From Heliopora coerulea (lineage: Eukaryota; Cnidaria; Anthozoa; Scleralcyonacea; Helioporidae): DNA of 64,000 nucleotides. The stretch's first letter is position 1, and each line of letters begins with the position of its first letter. Made by a program: the position numbers and the translations under genes. This document shows, one piece after another, positions 1 to 12,300 of this stretch. The notes beneath the pieces are model-generated. The model was not told the DNA's origin. It made no database searches and worked only from the letters and a program-made list of their open reading frames with translations. The DNA lies in the NCBI GenBank assembly GCA_030142905.1, contig JASJOG010000150.1, positions 712,501-776,500 of the forward strand. The letters are read 5' to 3'.

Positions 1-738
1 TGAACTTTTTACGATAAACATCTTCAGTGATCCTGACAGTCGAAATTTTCTCTTGTTCCAGCGACAAATCGAAATCAAGGGCATTAAAAACTCCTAAAGT
101 AATGACCACGAACCATCCACAATCTCATTACTAAATTTACCTAATAAAATTAGGCAAAAACCTAACTAAAAGTTTAAAATAAACAAACATTTTTGGCAAG
201 TTTTTTTTAACTGATTTTATTACATGTTCTTATGTATGGGAATGTTTTCAAATTAATAACTTCGACACAAGCTTTTCGACCGTTATTTTTCGAGTTTTAA
301 ACTTTCTTTTTTTCTAATACTTCAAATATTTGTACTCACATTTCCTATTCTGGAATCTTCTTCATCCTCAAGTGTGTAATTTTCACCCAGGATCTTCACT
401 TGTTGCCCAGCATGGACTGAAAACAGAGACGATGTTAACTGTTGAACCACGCAAGCAAAACATTTACTTCATCATGAACTGCCACTTCTATGGCTTTTGG
501 CTTCATCATTTGTGTATATGTATACATAAGTGTATGACTGTACGTGGATGTATGTGAGTTTTTGTGTACGGTGTGTTTGTGCGTTTATTTATGACATAAC
601 TATCTTATATTACGATATCAACGTCAATCGAAACTTGTCTAGAGAATAGCTCTCAGTAAAATTTGATAAAATGTAAATATACAAATGAAAGTTACGTTGT
701 AAAACTACAACTTCACTAACCTACTGTGAGCGAGTCGA

Positions 739-920
739 GATTTAAAGATATATCTACAAATTACAGGAATGTAAACTAACTACAGTTAACTAAAACAATT
801 TACAGTTACAAGATCACAGTATGATTGCAAGACTTAAAGATATACCTGAAAATTACAGGAATGTAAACTACCTGCAGTTAACTAAAAACAATATTGCAGT
901 TACAAGATCACAGTCAATGA
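739..920. repeat. Two-copy tandem repeat, about 92-bp period
   Basis: The stretch around AATTACAGGAATGTAAACTA and GTTACAAGATCACAGT is present twice, shifted by about 92 bp, with a few substitutions. It lies left of the last EFTUD2 exon found. No coding sense. Confidence 0.75.
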
Positions 921-1260
921 CTGCGCTAAAATCCACACTAATAATCAGTCAGCCTGAAGGCTTCATATAAAGTAAGACAGATATTCAGGTTTTAGGTCAC
1001 ATGCAAATATAATAGCTTTCTGGTAGTTCCATTTTCTACTTCTGCTTGAAAACGTCAGGCTACATTAAGATCTTGCAACGTAACAATATAAAAGCACTGA
1101 TATAATGCCACCGAAAGTCTGCATCATACGAACAGTTGTTGCTCAAAAAGAATAACAAAAAAAGTACTCCCAAAGTGGTCAAATGTATGAAGTTAGCGTA
1201 TTTTACGATGGATGACCAATTTGACTGCATATTAAAGTAAAACAAAGTAAAAAATTCTAC

Positions 1261-1609
1261 CTGTCCCGCTCAAAACTCTTCCTAAAACATGGAAAGCAGT
1301 TGCATCACCGGACGGATATTGTTTAGTAGTGTGAATCATTAAAGGACCCTGTGAAATTGATATAAAAAAAAACAACCATAATGTAAAGTTACTCTCCAAC
1401 GTACACCAGACATACTGAAACTATTGGGCGCAAACCTCCCACGTTAATCACTGATTGTCTATACTTCTCCAAGTAAACCAACAGCGATAAACAGGTAAAC
1501 AAACAAGGCTTAGATTTTCTAGTCTAGTATGTATGAGACTCGTAATAGCCGGAGGTCGTATCTGTACGTCATAGCTGCACGAAACGTACATACATACATA
1601 CCTACATAC

Positions 1610-1678
<69 letters not shown>

Positions 1679-2255
1679 ACATGCAAAGAAATCATCGTGG
1701 GGAACTCGTTCAACTTCAAGGGAAACGCGCAACCTTTCATAGTGAAACACAATGTGGACTGCAATAGTCATTTTGTACTACAAGTACTGACATGCCAGAG
1801 CTGTGGAGAAAACTACATCGGGGAAACTAGGAAAAAATTGCGGGAAAGAATGACGCTACACCGGCAGCATATACGGAGCAACGAATACCGTATTCTCGCA
1901 GTCAGTGCACATATTGCACAATGAGCGACCAACGAGACAGTTAAATTCACCATCTTCCCATTTTACAAGCTGAGTCATGAAAATGACGATGCCCGTAGAG
2001 TAAAGGAACAATGTTTCATCAAGAAATTCAAGCCTTCTCTCAATTCCCCATAATTATCTACAGTAAAATTTATCTAAAATTTATCCAATCAAGTGTCATT
2101 TACGTAGTCACAATTCTGTATTTTAATTAATGAAGCTTGACGAGCTACTAAAAAGTAGCGAAACGCGTAGCGCAATAAAAAGTTAGAAAGTCCACTTGGT
2201 ATTACTATTCATTTTTTATACATACATCATTTGCATTTGAAAAGTAATATTATTT

Positions 2256-2287
<32 letters not shown>

Positions 2288-5200
2288 TATACATATACAG
2301 AAACATTATGGCACTTTCACTCGACTGCTTATTGTAAGTCAACAATTCTGATGAAGGAAAAGGGGCTGCTATCATATATACTTCATATATACCCCCGTCA
2401 TATATAGTTCTCTTGATGATACATAAGCATATGATATATACAAGGATAGGGGATATTTAACCGACACCTGTGCTACATTATGTCACATAGGTTTGTTAAA
2501 CTAATAATTCAGGGTTGTTGACAATTCGACTGAACGATGAGAATTTTTGCTTTAAAAACGTCAAAAATGAAGTTCATATACCACAGTGTATATGTAATAT
2601 AATTGTTATTGCAGAAAACCAGCATGGTCTCTTTGGTACACGGTTTCTAAAGTACTTACGTCGGGATCACATTCGTACATTGCTTGCGCTAGTTCGGTGT
2701 CTAAAGCGCCGGTATAGGTGTGCTCTACCTGAATTGGAAAAAAACAAAGAAATTTAAAAGTTGGCTTTTTATAATTGTATTTAGCAATGCTTTACATTGA
2801 TCAATTTTATATCTGAAGTAATGTTTACAAGTTACGAATTTTAACGATGATGTTTAATTCAAATTGTTGCCTGAACAAAGTTTCCATAGATTGTTCATAA
2901 ACGGCATGTTACACGCACCAATTTTTCGTGCAACATTGATTGCGTAAAAATTGTCGTCTCCAATAACATCAGTTTTACCCTGCTCTAAGTTCGGTAATTG
3001 AAAAAACAGTAGATACAAACTAAAAATAAAACATAATGTAACTTTCAACGAAAATCTTCATTACCCGACTTACATCCAGAAGAAGAGCTTCCTCTCATCC
3101 ATTTACCTCCCGGAAATGTTTAAACGACTTTACAACTAATTAACATACTGTAAAAGCACGATGACTGTTCATTTCGTATAACAGCACGATAAATGTCGTG
3201 AGTTAACGCCCTTCATATGCGGGCTTGAGTTCTGATAAACGATACGTCAACATTCGTTAAGTTGAATTCTTCAGAAAAATGATTCGAGTCCAAGACAGTA
3301 ATGAAATTAGTAAATTTCTTATATCCGGTAATAAGTTCTATTGGGCAACTAAGATGGATGGCCAACCTGGATGGCATGAAAATCGCAAATATTCGCCAAG
3401 ACGTCAGTTATAAATTATGAGTATTGTACATTAATGTTATCCGTGTATGAGTATTAAACTTAATCGCCAAGCTCACATTTGCAGAAAATATTTCTACCAC
3501 AGTCATATTAGCTGCTAAGGATCAAGCCTGTTCCTTAAAGGCTAATATGACTGTAATAATTCACAGTCAGTTTTGACTGTGATAAATCACAGTGATAATT
3601 CACAGTCAGATAATTAACAGTTTAATAATTGTTACATTAAAGATCGCGAGTTTGGCTGGCTTCATTCCTTTGAAGTCATGTCTTCTATTTTATTTCTAAA
3701 GTGATTTTAACTCTCGGAGTACCCACCTAGATCGTAGTTTCAACCCTGTTTATCGGAGTACATCCAACACTTAATGTTCTCAATACAGTATTCCGTTGCA
3801 CTAACTGCTGCTTCCTGACTAAACAAACTTTTAGGGCTAAATGATATATACAACTGTGAATCTTCAGCATAGGAGTGAACACCAGGCAAATGACAATTAA
3901 CAACATCAAACTGCTTATCACATCAGAATTGAACAACAGCGGACCAAGACACGATCCCTGCGAGACACCGCAGTCAAGATTAAATATATTTGAAACTGAT
4001 GCATTAACATACACACGCTGTGATCGTCCACATAGGTAAGACTCAAACCACCACAGCACTAATCCATTAATCCTAAGTTTGGACTGCTGGTGCGAAAGCA
4101 GGATGTCATGATTGACAGTGTAAAACGCTGCACTGAGATCCAACAAAACAAGAAGTGCAACATGCAGTTTGTTCATTTTCACAAGAATGTCATTATGCAC
4201 CTCCAACAGGGCGGTTTTCGTACTATGTTTCCTGTAAGACGATTGAAATACTGGGTATAGATCATTAACCGACATGTGAGACTGCATCTGATAAGCAACA
4301 GCACTTTCCGTTAGCTTAGAAATAAATAAATTGCTAACTGGACAAAGATTCTTAAAGTTCAAATCAAGTCCACATTTTTTTAATAACGGTTGAACTAAAG
4401 TCTTCTTCCACTGCTCAGCAACATATCCCGACTGAAGAGAAAAAATCAAGCATGGACGTTAGGACAGGAAGAAGCTCGTCCATGCACTGCACTGTTACTG
4501 AAGTCGGCAATGGATCTAATGAGCACAACTTCTTCGATGATCAAATAACAATGTTCCTAACGTCGTCAGTCGAAAGTACTTTAAAGTCAGAAAAAGAAGC
4601 TTCAGGATGACTGTCTGTTATTAACTCACCAGACTCATTAAACACTGCTTTATTGGTCAAGTTAACGCGAATGTCATGGACTTTCTGCACAAAGAACTTG
4701 CCAATATCATTGGCTACAACTCCAGCATCATATCCCTCAGGTAAAGATAATGTCTTCGAATCTGTTAGTAAGGCCTTTGCTGCTTTGAAAAGCCTTCTTT
4801 TGTCAACACTATTATCATGAATAAAGTCATAATAGTATCTGCAGCGCGCTCTGTTCATTAAAAGTTGCATAGTTTATTTTCTGCTTATAAGCAGCCAAAT
4901 AAGTTACACTTTTAGTTGCTCTCCATTTACGTTCAGCTCTTCTTCCTGCTCTAATTGCAGCTTTGATATTCTCGTTAAACCATTCTCGTTGACAACATTT
5001 ATGGACTGCAAGGAAGCGTGCCGATCTACCAAGGAAGATAGTGTTGAATTATAACAACTGACAAACTTATCCCAATCCATAAATTCATCATTGTAAAGAG
5101 TTGACTTGGCACGATCGCCGATAGGTCGCCGTAATACAATGGATTCGAACTGACGGGTAATAACCAGATCAAGGGTACGACTATGTTCGTTAGTAGGCAC

Positions 5201-8200
5201 GTCCACATGCTGTATAAGACCAATGCATTCCAAAGCATACACATTATCAGGATTGTCAACTCCTGAAAACTTTTTCTCCTTCGGCGTTCCATTCTAAATA
5301 CAGTAATGCAGTACCAAGCATAATCGTTCAGTACTAAAATAAACTAACCTTTGTCTTGGCAAAGTGTTTCGGTGATTCAATGTGTTGGACACACATATCA
5401 ACAAAACCTAAACAGAAAGAAGTAACCCGTTTTCAAAATAGGCACAGGTTACCTGTCTTTTTACGGGTAATCCGTCCTTTTATTTATACACCTTTTAATA
5501 AATTCGAGATGAACCAACGCTCAGAAAGTTACTCGTCCTGAATTCGCACTTGATGTCACCCGATGAGTGAAGCTGTCGAGGTACTAATGATTAGAAGCTG
5601 TGCATCATGAAACTAACAAGATCAGAATTTGTTTGCATTTTTACAAATTAAAAGAGTCAATTTCGTTATTTTTGCTTAAGAAGGTGAAATCACAAAATAA
5701 TTTTCCCCAAGTCAGTGTGTGATTCCCCAATAAGCATAAATTTACTCCATAGAGCCGTGCATTGCTACATTGTGCACTATGTAGCTATAGTAAATTATTC
5801 TTTACTTGATACGCCGTCAGTGACGATCACTGGCCAATCTGAGCGTGTGTTGTGTAAAACGAATTTCCTCACAACTGTTTTCACTTCGAGGAAGTTGATC
5901 GTCCAGGTTAGTGTAGTCTTGAGAAAGACTGTTGGTGGAAGTGACTGACGTTTCGACAGCCTTAGCGGCGGTCATCTTCAGAGTCAAAAGGAGAGTAAAT
6001 GTCAGGTTCGCCTGATTTGTATCTGGTTTGTGTGTGATAAGTGGGCGGTCGTATTAGTCATGGAGGTGTGATAGTTGGTGAAAAGCAATGGGTGTGGTTG
6101 TGTAGCCGTTAATTATCAGTTTGTCGAAGTGTAAGTATATTGGCTGCTCGCACGTTTGACTTTGTGAATTAGTCGTTTGTAAGGTCCCGGTAATTGTTGT
6201 GATCGGTTTAATGGATTTTGTTCTAAGTTCGTATACCAGCTTTCTAGTGTGAGTCGCTGTTTGTAGTTGGTGCTGTACGTAATGCATTTTGCCGATTCCC
6301 AGTCAATGTTGTGTTTGGTTTGTCGGTGGTGTTCGGCAATGTGGTTGGTTTTGTCTCCGTTTTTTGTCGCTCGTTTGTGTTCTGTGAGTCGTATATTTAA
6401 GTTTCTGCTAGTCTCACCTATATAAGTGGCTTGGCAGTCGGAGCAATTAATTTTGTAAACTGCACCTTGGCTTTCGTGTGGTTGCTCTCTGTCCTTAACG
6501 TTAGTCAGTACATGTCGTAAAGTTGTGATCGGTTTGTGCGCTACTCGTATGTTGTATGGTCGTAAGATACGCGAGATAATCTCAGACGTACCTTTTATGT
6601 AGTTGTTGTAGTTGTTGTCATACTGACAGACTACTGGACCAATCATCGTACAATCCAACCTCACACAAAGCTACCACCATCAAAACATTGACGAGACGCG
6701 CACAACTCATTTGTAACTCACCCGACGCTCTACGCCAAGAAAATGACTACCTACAATGCGTTTTCCACAAAAACAACTATAACTCTGACTTCATCAAACT
6801 TAACACTTACAAAGACAATGAACGCGACGAAAACAACAGTCCGACAACAACTACAGCAACGATACCCTACATAAAAGGTACGTCTGAGATTATCTCGCGT
6901 ATCTTACGACCATACAACATACGAGTAGCGCACAAACCGATCACAACTTTACGACATGTACTGACTAACGTTAAGGACAGAGAGCAACCACACGAAAGCC
7001 AAGGTGCAGTTTACAAAATTAATTGCTCCGACTGCCAAGCCACTTATATAGGTGAGACTAGCAGAAACTTAAATATACGACTCACAGAACACAAACGAGC
7101 GACAAAAAACGGAGACAAAACCAACCACATTGCCGAACACCACCGACAAACCAAACACAACATTGACTGGGAATCGGCAAAATGCATTACGTACAGCACC
7201 AACTACAAACAGCGACTCACACTAGAAAGCTGGTATACGAACTTAGAACAAAATCCATTAAACCGATCACAACAATTACCGGGACCTTACAAACGACTAA
7301 TTCACAAAGTCAAACGTGCGAGCAGCCAATATACTTACACTTCGACAAACTGATAATTAACGGCTACACAACCACACCCATTGCTTTTCACCAACTATCA
7401 CACCTCCATGACTAATACGACCGCCCACTTATCACACACAAACCAGATACAAATCAGGCGAACCTGACATTTACTCTCCTTTTGACTCTGAAGATGACCG
7501 CCGCTAAGGCTGTCGAAACGTCAGTCACTTCCACCAACAGTCTTTCTCAAGACTACACTAACCTGGACGATCAACTTCCTCAAACATGTCACGATTCTCC
7601 CAAGTTCAAACCATTTACTTTGTTTTCACTTCCCTGTCCATTACTGAAGGCCGCGTTTATTTCAAACAAAATACTAGATGAGCGCCAAAGTTCTGTCTCC
7701 TGTCTACAAACCCCAGACAGTTTGAAAATCTGTGCTAATATACTTTTATAAGAATAAATAAACTCGACAGAATCCCTTTATATTCTTACACCTACCAGTA
7801 AACGAACCAAAAAATCTTCTAAATATAGTCTTCATCAACGGTCTGATGTTCATTGCTTGTTCTTTCTTCGTTAAATGAATGCCCAGTTCATCGAGCACTT
7901 TAGACAACGTTGAATCCACATCTCCAACAATCTGTTATAACATATACAATGCAATTACAATTTCATCGTCGTTTTTTTAGAGCATAATACCTAAATAGCC
8001 ATCTACTATCATCATTTCTGCTTGTTGCTGAGCCTTAAAAGTGTTAACTGCTGACCAAATAAAACTACTTCATTCTTTAAAATTCTCAAAAAGTTCACGA
8101 CAACATCAAATATAAATGTCCATCCACAATGTTTTAGATTCAACGAGTTTCTCAATAATTAATCCTTTTCTTTTACCCGCTTTACATGCAAGTTCAAAAG

Positions 8201-9306
8201 TAAAGTGGTATCGTTCAATTTTCAATCTCGACATGAAAATTTATTTCAGGAAAAAGCAATCTTTAGTCTTAAATAGATTCATCATTCTTTCGCTTGTCAT
8301 TCTGATGTGACAAATTTTAATCTGGTGAACATTTTGACTCATCTAGATAAATAAAATATTATCAACGATTCAGGGTTTTTTATCATAAATAGAAAGCTGT
8401 ACGGTAAGTAAATCAAGTCAAGTCAATTAATTGAACTTTTAGATAATTCAATAACTTAAGGTTAATTTGTTCAATTATAAAATTTAATAATTTCACTTTA
8501 CATGATATAACTTTTAGTCTCATAATCGATGACTTCAGCTTAAAAGTTTTAAACCACATTCCTACCTGAGCAAATAACTTGTAAAGTGGTTCTAAAACAA
8601 ATTCAACAAAGCTTCTAGGGGACGTATTCAGAGGTGCTTTTCTTGTGAATTTCCTCCTAAATGGTCAACAGTTTCATTTAAAAAACCTGGACCTTCTCTC
8701 TACTCTAAAATACCTCATTCATGTACATACGTTTTAGAGTTGAAATACATGTCTCCCCAAAGTCTCTTGGCGAAGTCTCGAGGATTAACACCATAACCTT
8801 AACATAAACCAAAAATATGTAAATTTAACCTAATTCCACTTACTTCACTGGTAAAAGATCGATTTTATATTCAATCAAATCAAATCAGATTACGCCACAT
8901 CACATTAGATCAAACTAGTTCATACTAATACCAACAGTGCGTGGCAAATAGCGCCTCCAACCAGCACTATAAATTTCCGTCCAGTGTTCATTCTCATGCC
9001 GCTGGTATTACAACCCAGCACAAATTGTTCAAAACTCTCCACTTAAAACTAAAATCGGCTCTTTATCTTTTACACTCTACTGTACTTTTAAGACAATTGT
9101 GCATACTGCATTTCTATTTCAAACGCGGCAGTATAAAAGGAATAGAAATGTATTCTTTGGTAGATCACTTTCACTTACCATAGGTATCTGTATACAACTT
9201 AGCAAAAGACAGAAGAGTGAAACAAAAGCGGTAAGATGAGCTCGCAAAACAGACATTGCCCAGTAAGGGAGACACGACAACGTCATCTAAGCCTTCAGAG
9301 TAAATG
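1261..9306 (-). CDS. EFTUD2: EFTUD2 exons 13-19: end of G domain and start of domain II
   Basis: Residues 290-502. Exon 13 carries [19 protein letters not shown], matching the G5 region. Exons 14-15 encode [15 protein letters not shown] and [16 protein letters not shown]. Exon 16 encodes [17 protein letters not shown], exon 17 [14 protein letters not shown], exon 18 [18 protein letters not shown], and exon 19 [19 protein letters not shown] and [11 protein letters not shown]. Exon 19 ends in phase 1 and the next exon is not found. The introns host a Penelope-like fragment (1.7-2.2 kb), a LINE fragment (3.7-5.3 kb) and a 1.7-kb palindrome (5.9-7.6 kb), so transposons have loaded this end of the gene heavily. 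Confidence 0.93.
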
Positions 9307-12300
9307 CTACAAAAAAAAGAGAAAACAAAATTAGAACTTCTCCAGTCGAAAAAAATTCTCTCAGTCATTGGGAAAACTTATCATCGTGGTACTTCACTTT
9401 GTTAATATAGCAAGTACGCAGTCACTACTGACTTTCTTGCCTCAGCTAAATGTTTTAAACCAGACATAAAGCGGACAATCGCTACGATCACTCGACCAAA
9501 GGAATCGCCAGTTTACTTCTTGACCGCTTGCAATCGTACACACGATGACAGGACACTTAGCAATGTGACTGACGGATAAACAGCATGCAAGCCGTTATTA
9601 CTGGAAAACTGTGACTGTCTACGTCGAAAATAAGAAAAGATGTCTGAAAAATTCATATATTTTTATATTCAAATAACAACTTAAACCGGTGTCAGTGGCC
9701 ATAGCTCGACGTTTAATATCGTTGGTTTCGAACTAGATTGATATCGACGAACGAGAAGTAAGCGACTAAAGCGACGGAAATCCAATGTGATATTATGTAT
9801 AAGAAAGCGACAGCCCTAGATCGACTAAACAATAGGAAGCAACTAAATTTGCAATGCCTCATCTCGTAATGGTTGCCATGGTCTTGCAACCACACGGTTC
9901 AGAGTGTTTCAGGGTTTATTCCTTTTCTAGCCGGACAGGTCTTTTGAAATTTCACTTTGGTTTACGTTTGACTATTTTACTCGAGATTGGGAGGCGAATG
10001 CTGAGGAAACAGTTAAGTATTTATGAAGTGTTTCCACCGGATTTCCTTTTCTAACTGTTTCTCTATTGAAGTCTGGTTTAACTTGTTTTCATTGGTATAT
10101 TGGATATATTATTCAGCAGTTCTTCTACCTCCATACCTTCTAGTCTTTATAGCACTATTTTGTATTGGTAAATTTATTTGCTTGTGTTATATTTTATAAT
10201 TTTACTGTAATATAGTGCCTCTCTGGATAACAGCTGACTATTAACTAGTTGGTTGAGTTAGCCTATAGATATAAAGGATTAAAAATGAATAGATAAATAT
10301 AAACTAACGTAATACATCTCCATCTTCGTCATATAATTAACAATTATTCAAGGAAGCGGAGGTGAACAGAGGTTGGACATTCACAGAGCCGCCAAGCGGC
10401 GAGGTAAGTATCTACACTATTCACCAACAATGAGATGAATATTTGTTTTAGCATATACTTCAAATAATCGTTTTCTCATACATGTTTTTTTTTCACATTT
10501 TTAAAACAATTTTACGGAATGTCGGCTTGCCGTTCGCTCGTTATTTGTAAACAAAAGATCTTGAAATACATTCTGAGTGCATTTATCGCTAAAAATTAAA
10601 AGAAACATACATCTCTGAATACTTTAACCCTTTTCAGTCCTTACCTGACTTTTTAATTCTATTCTGGCAAACGCCAGACGATTTTACTCGTCAAGGGAAG
10701 ACGTCTTGGAAGGAAAGGGTCAAAAACTATCTCCCTAACCTTGCCGGTCTGTACCCGACTTCCTAATTTTACTGTGGCTAACGCCACAAGATATTACTCC
10801 TTGAGGGGAGACGTCTCGGACAGGAAAGTGTTAATGTCAAATTTCGTAGCTTTTTCGGTATAGCATTGCGCGGCGACTTCGTTGATTAAAGAGGTTTTTC
10901 TCCTTCCGTAAATGAAACAAAATGGGAAGCCACCTTGTTTTGCTCGGAGGTAAATAGTGCAGGATATTCCGAAAGAGAGGAACAAGTAAGACTGCGTCAA
11001 GAACACGATTCACCTGCGAGGTACATGCTAACAATATTTATTATATGGCTGTGCTCCACATCCGGCCTGTACGCAAAATGACGTGCGCTGATTGGCTGCC
11101 CAGACGGGCAACACGATTTCCATACAGAATGGCACCTTTCGTCGGGAAAATTTCAGAGATGATTTGAATACAAACTAACGAAATACATGTACTGTACATT
11201 TTCAAGCAGGTAAGCCTAAATTACCAGCTCGCAAAACAAAACAGTTTCAAAAGCCACAAAACAAGCAAAACAAAATCTATAAAATACATTGTTTATAAAC
11301 CTCCCCTGTTCGGGTCGGTATGGGAATATATTCGCCTTCAGTTTGTTTGACAGACCTCGCTCCCTCGCCTATCGGTCTGAATGAAAACCTCAGGCATATC
11401 ATTATCCCCTATATGCCTCACACTTGTACTTTGAGTAATGTACGTACAATGTTTGTGGTACAGCACATTTATAACTAGCGAAGTTTCGTCGTGTGGACTT
11501 TCATCAAGTCATGATAGGTTGATCTCGTTATCTCGATTCACTTACTACGACTACACAGACGGTCCGTGCGCTGGTGAGATACTATGACAAAGTTCTTGTT
11601 GTGGACTTATTCATTTTTGATTTTATGCTTCACTAACAAGTTTCCAAACAAGTTGAATTCCTTCATCAGGCATTATTCAACTATTATAAAGCTAGTTTTA
11701 ACATAAATCTAGTATGAAGAAGATTCTGACTGGTGGTTGCACGGTCAACTCGTCAACTCGTCAACTTCGCCAACATCAATTCAATCAACCTTCACTACTT
11801 ACTAAATTTTGTAAGCCAAAATTATAGCGATGTTGTACGAAACGATTTTCAAACACGATTTCAATCTTAGTGCAAATGAAATTGAACAAAAGATTGAAAC
11901 AAGTCAACCTTTAGTGCAACTTCATTTGCATTACAAATTGTCGTTGAAACTCATTCAGTGTAACATCAGCATGAGGATCCTCAACACTGTCACCGCTGAT
12001 TGGTACCAATCGGTAGCCCGTAAGGATGACGCTTACGATCACAACTCCTTCAACAAAGACATCATTCCACTATCATTTGCGCCTGTGAAAATTAACTTAC
12101 TGTATTGTACCTTTTAATTAGTTCTAAAGGGAACTACCTGTACCGACCTTGATTTCCTTTAGACTGTCGAGAATGCCAAAGGTCATTTAGTACAATACAT
12201 AATTCATCGCACGAATCGACATTTTTTTTACAAACTGAATAAATTTCTCACTAGTTCCAGTCGACAGCCTGAAGGTCACTTCGCACAAAAAAATTCGTCA

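Larger units (their letters stand above)
5888..7581. repeat. Giant palindrome: 715-bp arms, 264-bp spacer, Penelope-like
   Basis: Left arm 5888-6602 and right arm 6867-7581 are reverse complements without a gap: positions sum to 13469 everywhere I checked, and the encoded 159-residue stretches are identical. Each arm holds a GIY-YIG reading frame running outwards and then a hammerhead-like motif. Arms with no visible drift mean a very recent event, gene conversion or an assembly fold-back. The whole lies in the EFTUD2 intron 5408-7795. Confidence 0.9.

Noticed and set aside
1..120. Possible next EFTUD2 exon (minus strand, LSLEQEKISTVRITEDVY)
   Set aside because: No acceptable splice borders and only a vague resemblance to the expected [12 protein letters not shown] region.
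1448..1924. Open frames on both strands rich in Ile/Tyr/His/Met repeats
   Set aside because: They are translations of the CATA/TA microsatellite; only the part after 1690 on the plus strand has protein meaning (GIY-YIG).
7482..7751. Open frame starting [15 protein letters not shown], also found at 29929-30207
   Set aside because: It follows exactly the hammerhead and flank sequence shared by the palindromes; the recurrence is explained by the RNA structure and repeat family, not by a peptide.
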